From: Bacteroidota bacterium
Lineage (GTDB): Bacteria; Bacteroidota; Bacteroidia; Flavobacteriales; Flavobacteriaceae
Direction: 5' to 3'
DNA length: 8,389 bases
Assembly: GCA_021793135.1 (NCBI GenBank)
Contig: JAJYTI010000096.1
Coordinates: 1-8,389 of the forward strand
The notes under the pieces are model-generated. The model was not told the origin of the DNA, did no database searches, and saw only the letters and a list, made by a program, of their open reading frames with translations. Shown in pieces: positions 5,641-8,389 of this stretch. The translations under genes and the position numbers were made by a program. Positions within the stretch are counted from its first letter, which is position 1. Every line of letters starts with the position of its first letter.

Positions 5641-7314
5641 TTATTCGTGTATAAATTTAAAATAATCGCTAAGTACCCCTTCATTTTTCTCTCTTGGCGT
5701 GAAGACTTCGATAATCTTCGGTCTATCTGATGCATCATAAAAATTAAAAAGTGCTACTTCTAGCGAAGCATAATCAGTAACTGGCATGTATTCATAATTA
5801 TACATTGCAGCTAGGTGTTGTGCTGTAAGATGATGTTTGGTTTCAAAATATGCCGTAAACTCTGTTGCCTGTTTTGGACCAGGAATAATTCTAAAAATTC
5901 CTCCTCCACTATTATTTACAACAATTATTCTAAAATCATTTGGTGTATTTGCATTCCATAATGCATTGCTATCATAGAAAAAACTCAAATCTCCAGTAAC
6001 TAATAAAGTCTGTTTATTGGATGCTACTGCAGCTCCAATAGCTGTACTTGTACTTCCATCTATTCCACTTGTTCCTCTGTTACAATAAACAGAAACCGAC
6101 TTTGGAATAGAAAATAATTGAGCGTAACGAATAGTAGCACTATTACTTAAGTGTAAATTACACTCCTTAGGCAATTGATTAAATATATGATAATACACAC
6201 CAAAATCTGAATACGGCGCAGTTTCTACAAATATTTTTCTACGGTTTATTCTTTCCTGATAGGCATGCCAGAAAATATCTTGATAATTAGACCTAACTCT
6301 TGGTTCAGACACCAAAAGCGTAGATAAGAAATTCTGAATGTTAGTCTGGAAATACTTACTTAAAACAAAATAAGTATCTAATTCCGTATACGGATCTACA
6401 TGCCAATGCAAAATTGGTGTATAGGCACGTAAGAATGCTTTTATTTTTTTAGAAACTACAAATCCACCAAATGTCAACAACAAATCTGGCTGTAACATTT
6501 TACATCTAATTTCTGATAGCCCTTCCAAAAGCATATCTATAGTTGGAATAAGCTTTGAACCACTTAAATTAGATGTAGTTTCCGTTAAAACAAGAACACT
6601 AGGATCTTGCAAAAGCTTATCTACCAATTGCTGTTCTAAACTTCCTGGAGCTAAAACTCCCACCAACACCATTTTCTTCTGAGCGGTGTTCCACTGATCT
6701 AGATAGCGCTCCAACTCCTTGGGATTCCATTCTTCCTTGGTTATTTGTGGTAAATCACTTTGCCTTATTCTAATAGTAGGCGCTTTTACCTTTTCATATA
6801 AAGGTTCGGAAAACGGCAAGTTAATATGCACTGGCCCCATCTCTTGTTGCGCAATCTGTAATGCTTCAAAAATCAACTTTTTATTGTTCAACATCTCCTC
6901 ATCTGCTTCTATACAATTTGCATTGTATAGAATGTGGTTTGCATATACGTTGGGTTGTCTTATTGTTTGTCCGTCCCCAATGTCTATAAAATTTGTTGGT
7001 CTATCGGCGGATAAAACCACCAATGGAATACGACTATAGAAAGCTTCGGCAATAGCTGGATAGTAATTCAGTAAAGCCGACCCTGAAGTACACACAACTG
7101 CTACTGGCTCTTTGGTTTGCTGTGCAATTCCTAACGCAAAAAAAGCTGCTGATCGTTCATCTACAACACTATAGGTTTTAAAATATGGATTTTCTGTAAA
7201 CCCAATAGTTAATGGTGCATTTCTAGAACCTGGTGACAAAACAATATGTTTTAGTCCTGTATATTGACAAAGACCTACAGTTAATTGTGCTAAGGGTATA
7301 GAGGGGTAATTCAT
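5641..7314 (-). CDS. menD: SEPHCHC synthase MenD (ThDP-dependent)
   Basis: 557 residues, full length for MenD. It uses thiamine diphosphate and Mg2+ to decarboxylate 2-oxoglutarate and add the product to isochorismate, giving 2-succinyl-5-enolpyruvyl-6-hydroxy-3-cyclohexene-1-carboxylate. Visible in order: LSPGSRNAPLT (26-36), DERSAAFFALG with the ThDP-activating Glu53, TSGSALLNYYPA (76-87), LSADRP (101-106) and GDGQTIRQ (113-120), then the central domain, NRGTSGIDGSTSTAIG (412-427), and the ThDP/metal motif from GDLSFFYD (441-448) to NN (467-468) followed by SGGGIF. The key residues appear intact. It lies 15 bases after menF and 30 before the S1 gene, an operon arrangement. The coding sequence contains a perfect 11-bp inverted repeat at 6907-6932. 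The start is fixed by the short conserved N-terminus after the menF stop. Confidence 0.97.
   Translation of the reverse strand: MNYPSIPLAQLTVGLCQYTGLKHIVLSPGSRNAPLTIGFTENPYFKTYSVVDERSAAFFALGIAQQTKEPVAVVCTSGSALLNYYPAIAEAFYSRIPLVVLSADRPTNFIDIGDGQTIRQPNVYANHILYNANCIEADEEMLNNKKLIFEALQIAQQEMGPVHINLPFSEPLYEKVKAPTIRIRQSDLPQITKEEWNPKELERYLDQWNTAQKKMVLVGVLAPGSLEQQLVDKLLQDPSVLVLTETTSNLSGSKLIPTIDMLLEGLSEIRCKMLQPDLLLTFGGFVVSKKIKAFLRAYTPILHWHVDPYTELDTYFVLSKYFQTNIQNFLSTLLVSEPRVRSNYQDIFWHAYQERINRRKIFVETAPYSDFGVYYHIFNQLPKECNLHLSNSATIRYAQLFSIPKSVSVYCNRGTSGIDGSTSTAIGAAVASNKQTLLVTGDLSFFYDSNALWNANTPNDFRIIVVNNSGGGIFRIIPGPKQATEFTAYFETKHHLTAQHLAAMYNYEYMPVTDYASLEVALFNFYDASDRPKIIEVFTPREKNEGVLSDYFKFIHE
6907..6932. repeat. 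11-bp perfect inverted repeat within menD
   Basis: TTCTATACAAT (6907-6917) and ATTGTATAGAA (6922-6932) pair perfectly around the 4-base loop TTGC, the longest short-loop inverted repeat I noticed in coding DNA here. On the coding strand it spans the codons for LYNANCIE (about residues 129-136). A hairpin at this point, about 400 bases into menD, would form in the mRNA. Function is unknown. Confidence 0.6.
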
Positions 7315-7329
7315 ATCTTATTATAACAA

Positions 7330-8389
7330 TTATTCTACTAGTGGTTTTAATACACGTAGCATCGTTTGAGTTTTATTGCAAGTTTCTATCCATTCTTCAT
7401 GTGGATTAGAATCGATAGTTATACCACCACCAATAAATAAAAAAGCAGTTTTGTCTTTAACCATCATCGATCGTAAATTTACATATAATCTGCTTTTCTT
7501 TTCACATTGAATAATTCCCAAGAAACCTGCATAGAATTTTCTATGAAAATTTTCTTCTTTTAATATAAAATCTTGAGCGACTTTCGTTGGAGTACCACAA
7601 ATTGCTGGTGTAGGATGTATCGCTCTTGCTATATCATTCAAGCTAGTATCTGCTTTCATAACTCCATCAATATCCGTACGCAAATGAGCAACTAATCCAG
7701 CGGGTTGTGTATAAGTATCCGATACACGAATCGATTCGCATAAAGGTTTTATTTCATCCACAATCATGTCGGTTACATATTGCTGCTCTGCTCGTTCTTT
7801 AGATCGCCAATTAGGCTCTACTCCTTTATACGGTCTAGTTCCTGCAAGAGCCATAGTAAAAAAAATATCTTTTTCAGCCTGCACTAAAGTTTCAGGTGTT
7901 GCGCCACACCACCAACCCACCTTGGGATGATACCACATAAATCTAAAAGCAGTAGGGTATAATCCTAATAATCTTTGCATTACTATCTGAGGAACCCAAT
8001 TGTTTAATACTACCTGTTCCTCTCTAGCTAACACAATTTTATCGGCTTTACCACTTGCAATAAAATCTATACCTTGTGCCACCAAACGCTCATGCTGTTC
8101 TTGCTGCTGCTTGGTTCTATTATGCTGCACCAAAGCCTCTTCCATTACTTCTACTCCAATATTTTCTGTATAATACTCCGTATTATTAAATGGAATAAAA
8201 AGCATATCTTCCGATTCATCAAAAGGAGCCATTACAAAACCATCTTCAGTAAAAGTATCAAGCTTATGGAGCTTTTTATCTCTTTGTACATACAAATGCA
8301 CTTGTTGCGAATTAGGCTCAGCAAAAATCACCAAAGGTAAATCTTTAGCAGTATAATATTTTAGCTTTTGAAAAACATCTACTTTTGAC
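7330..8389 (-). CDS. menF: Isochorismate synthase MenF, 5' end cut by the window edge
   Basis: Converts chorismate to isochorismate, the first committed step of menaquinone synthesis. 352 residues are visible, with the stop at 7330. The frame stays open to the right edge, reading VDVFQKLKYYTAKDLPLVIF upstream of a TTG at 8334, so that TTG is internal and the true start lies outside. Chorismate-binding motifs, numbered from the first whole codon: GKADKIVLARE with candidate base Lys117, GATPETL with candidate acid Glu166 (about 50 residues later, as in E. coli MenF), MALAGTRPYKG, QQYVTDMIVDEI, HLRTDIDG, HPTPAICGTP, YAGFLG and a C-terminal GGGI segment with HEEW. The EntC/DhbC siderophore enzymes are close relatives, but menD 15 bases downstream makes the menaquinone role much more likely. 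The enzyme is cytoplasmic and Mg2+-dependent. Confidence 0.94.
   Translation of the reverse strand, partial: SKVDVFQKLKYYTAKDLPLVIFAEPNSQQVHLYVQRDKKLHKLDTFTEDGFVMAPFDESEDMLFIPFNNTEYYTENIGVEVMEEALVQHNRTKQQQEQHERLVAQGIDFIASGKADKIVLAREEQVVLNNWVPQIVMQRLLGLYPTAFRFMWYHPKVGWWCGATPETLVQAEKDIFFTMALAGTRPYKGVEPNWRSKERAEQQYVTDMIVDEIKPLCESIRVSDTYTQPAGLVAHLRTDIDGVMKADTSLNDIARAIHPTPAICGTPTKVAQDFILKEENFHRKFYAGFLGIIQCEKKSRLYVNLRSMMVKDKTAFLFIGGGITIDSNPHEEWIETCNKTQTMLRVLKPLVE

Noticed and set aside
6719..7039. Plus-strand open frame opposite menD
   Set aside because: It is antisense to conserved menD sequence with no independent signal or homology I can see.
8332..8334. TTG as the start of menF
   Set aside because: The frame stays open upstream to the window edge with a MenF-like sequence, and the N-terminal part of the family would be missing.
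8074..8340. Plus-strand open frame opposite menF
   Set aside because: It is antisense to conserved menF sequence; its hydrophobic translation is a by-product of the opposite strand's codons.

Overview
The window is AT-rich bacterial chromosome, most likely from Bacteroidota and probably the Flavobacteriales. The evidence is threefold. Three promoter-like sites match the Bacteroidota -7 consensus TAnnTTTG exactly. No gene start has a recognisable Shine-Dalgarno sequence. The proteins also have a flavobacterial character: a membrane-anchored di-haem cytochrome of the reaction-centre cytochrome family, a MenB with QTDAD, a CvfB-type S1 protein, and a long GNAT-like protein of a type I associate with Bacteroidota. 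The genus cannot be fixed from the sequence.

Layout. Left edge (1-147): AT-rich, no complete gene. 148-627 (+): membrane-anchored di-haem c-type cytochrome, closed by a strong terminator hairpin (662-692). 833-1984 (+): GNAT-like protein with its own -7 element at 772-779 and a short direct repeat at the likely transcription start. 2007-2045: symmetric hairpin that can stop transcription from both sides. 2069-3171 (-): ribosomal operon rpsF-rpsR-rplI (S6, S18, L9), read right to left from a full consensus promoter (3222-3252), with a perfect hairpin in its short leader. 3286-4125 (-): menB. 4257-4775 (+): small secreted protein of unknown function, on the opposite strand to everything around it. 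4777-5610 (-): CvfB/YitL-type S1 RNA-binding protein. 5641-7314 (-): menD. 7330 to the right edge (-): menF, missing its N-terminus.

How the genes fit together. MenF (chorismate to isochorismate), MenD (isochorismate plus 2-oxoglutarate to SEPHCHC) and MenB (o-succinylbenzoyl-CoA to DHNA-CoA) are steps of the classical menaquinone pathway. MenH, MenC, MenE and MenA are not in the window. menF, menD and the S1 gene lie 15 and 30 bases apart and look like one transcript. menB is separated from them by the opposite-strand secreted-protein gene and has its own -7 element.

Most of the window is housekeeping. The points most worth following are the opposite-strand gene inside the menaquinone cluster, which has a 1-base convergent junction and no visible terminator; the hairpin leader of the S6/S18/L9 operon; and an 11-bp perfect inverted repeat inside menD. 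I found no mobile element, CRISPR array, tRNA or rRNA, and no clear novel multi-gene system.
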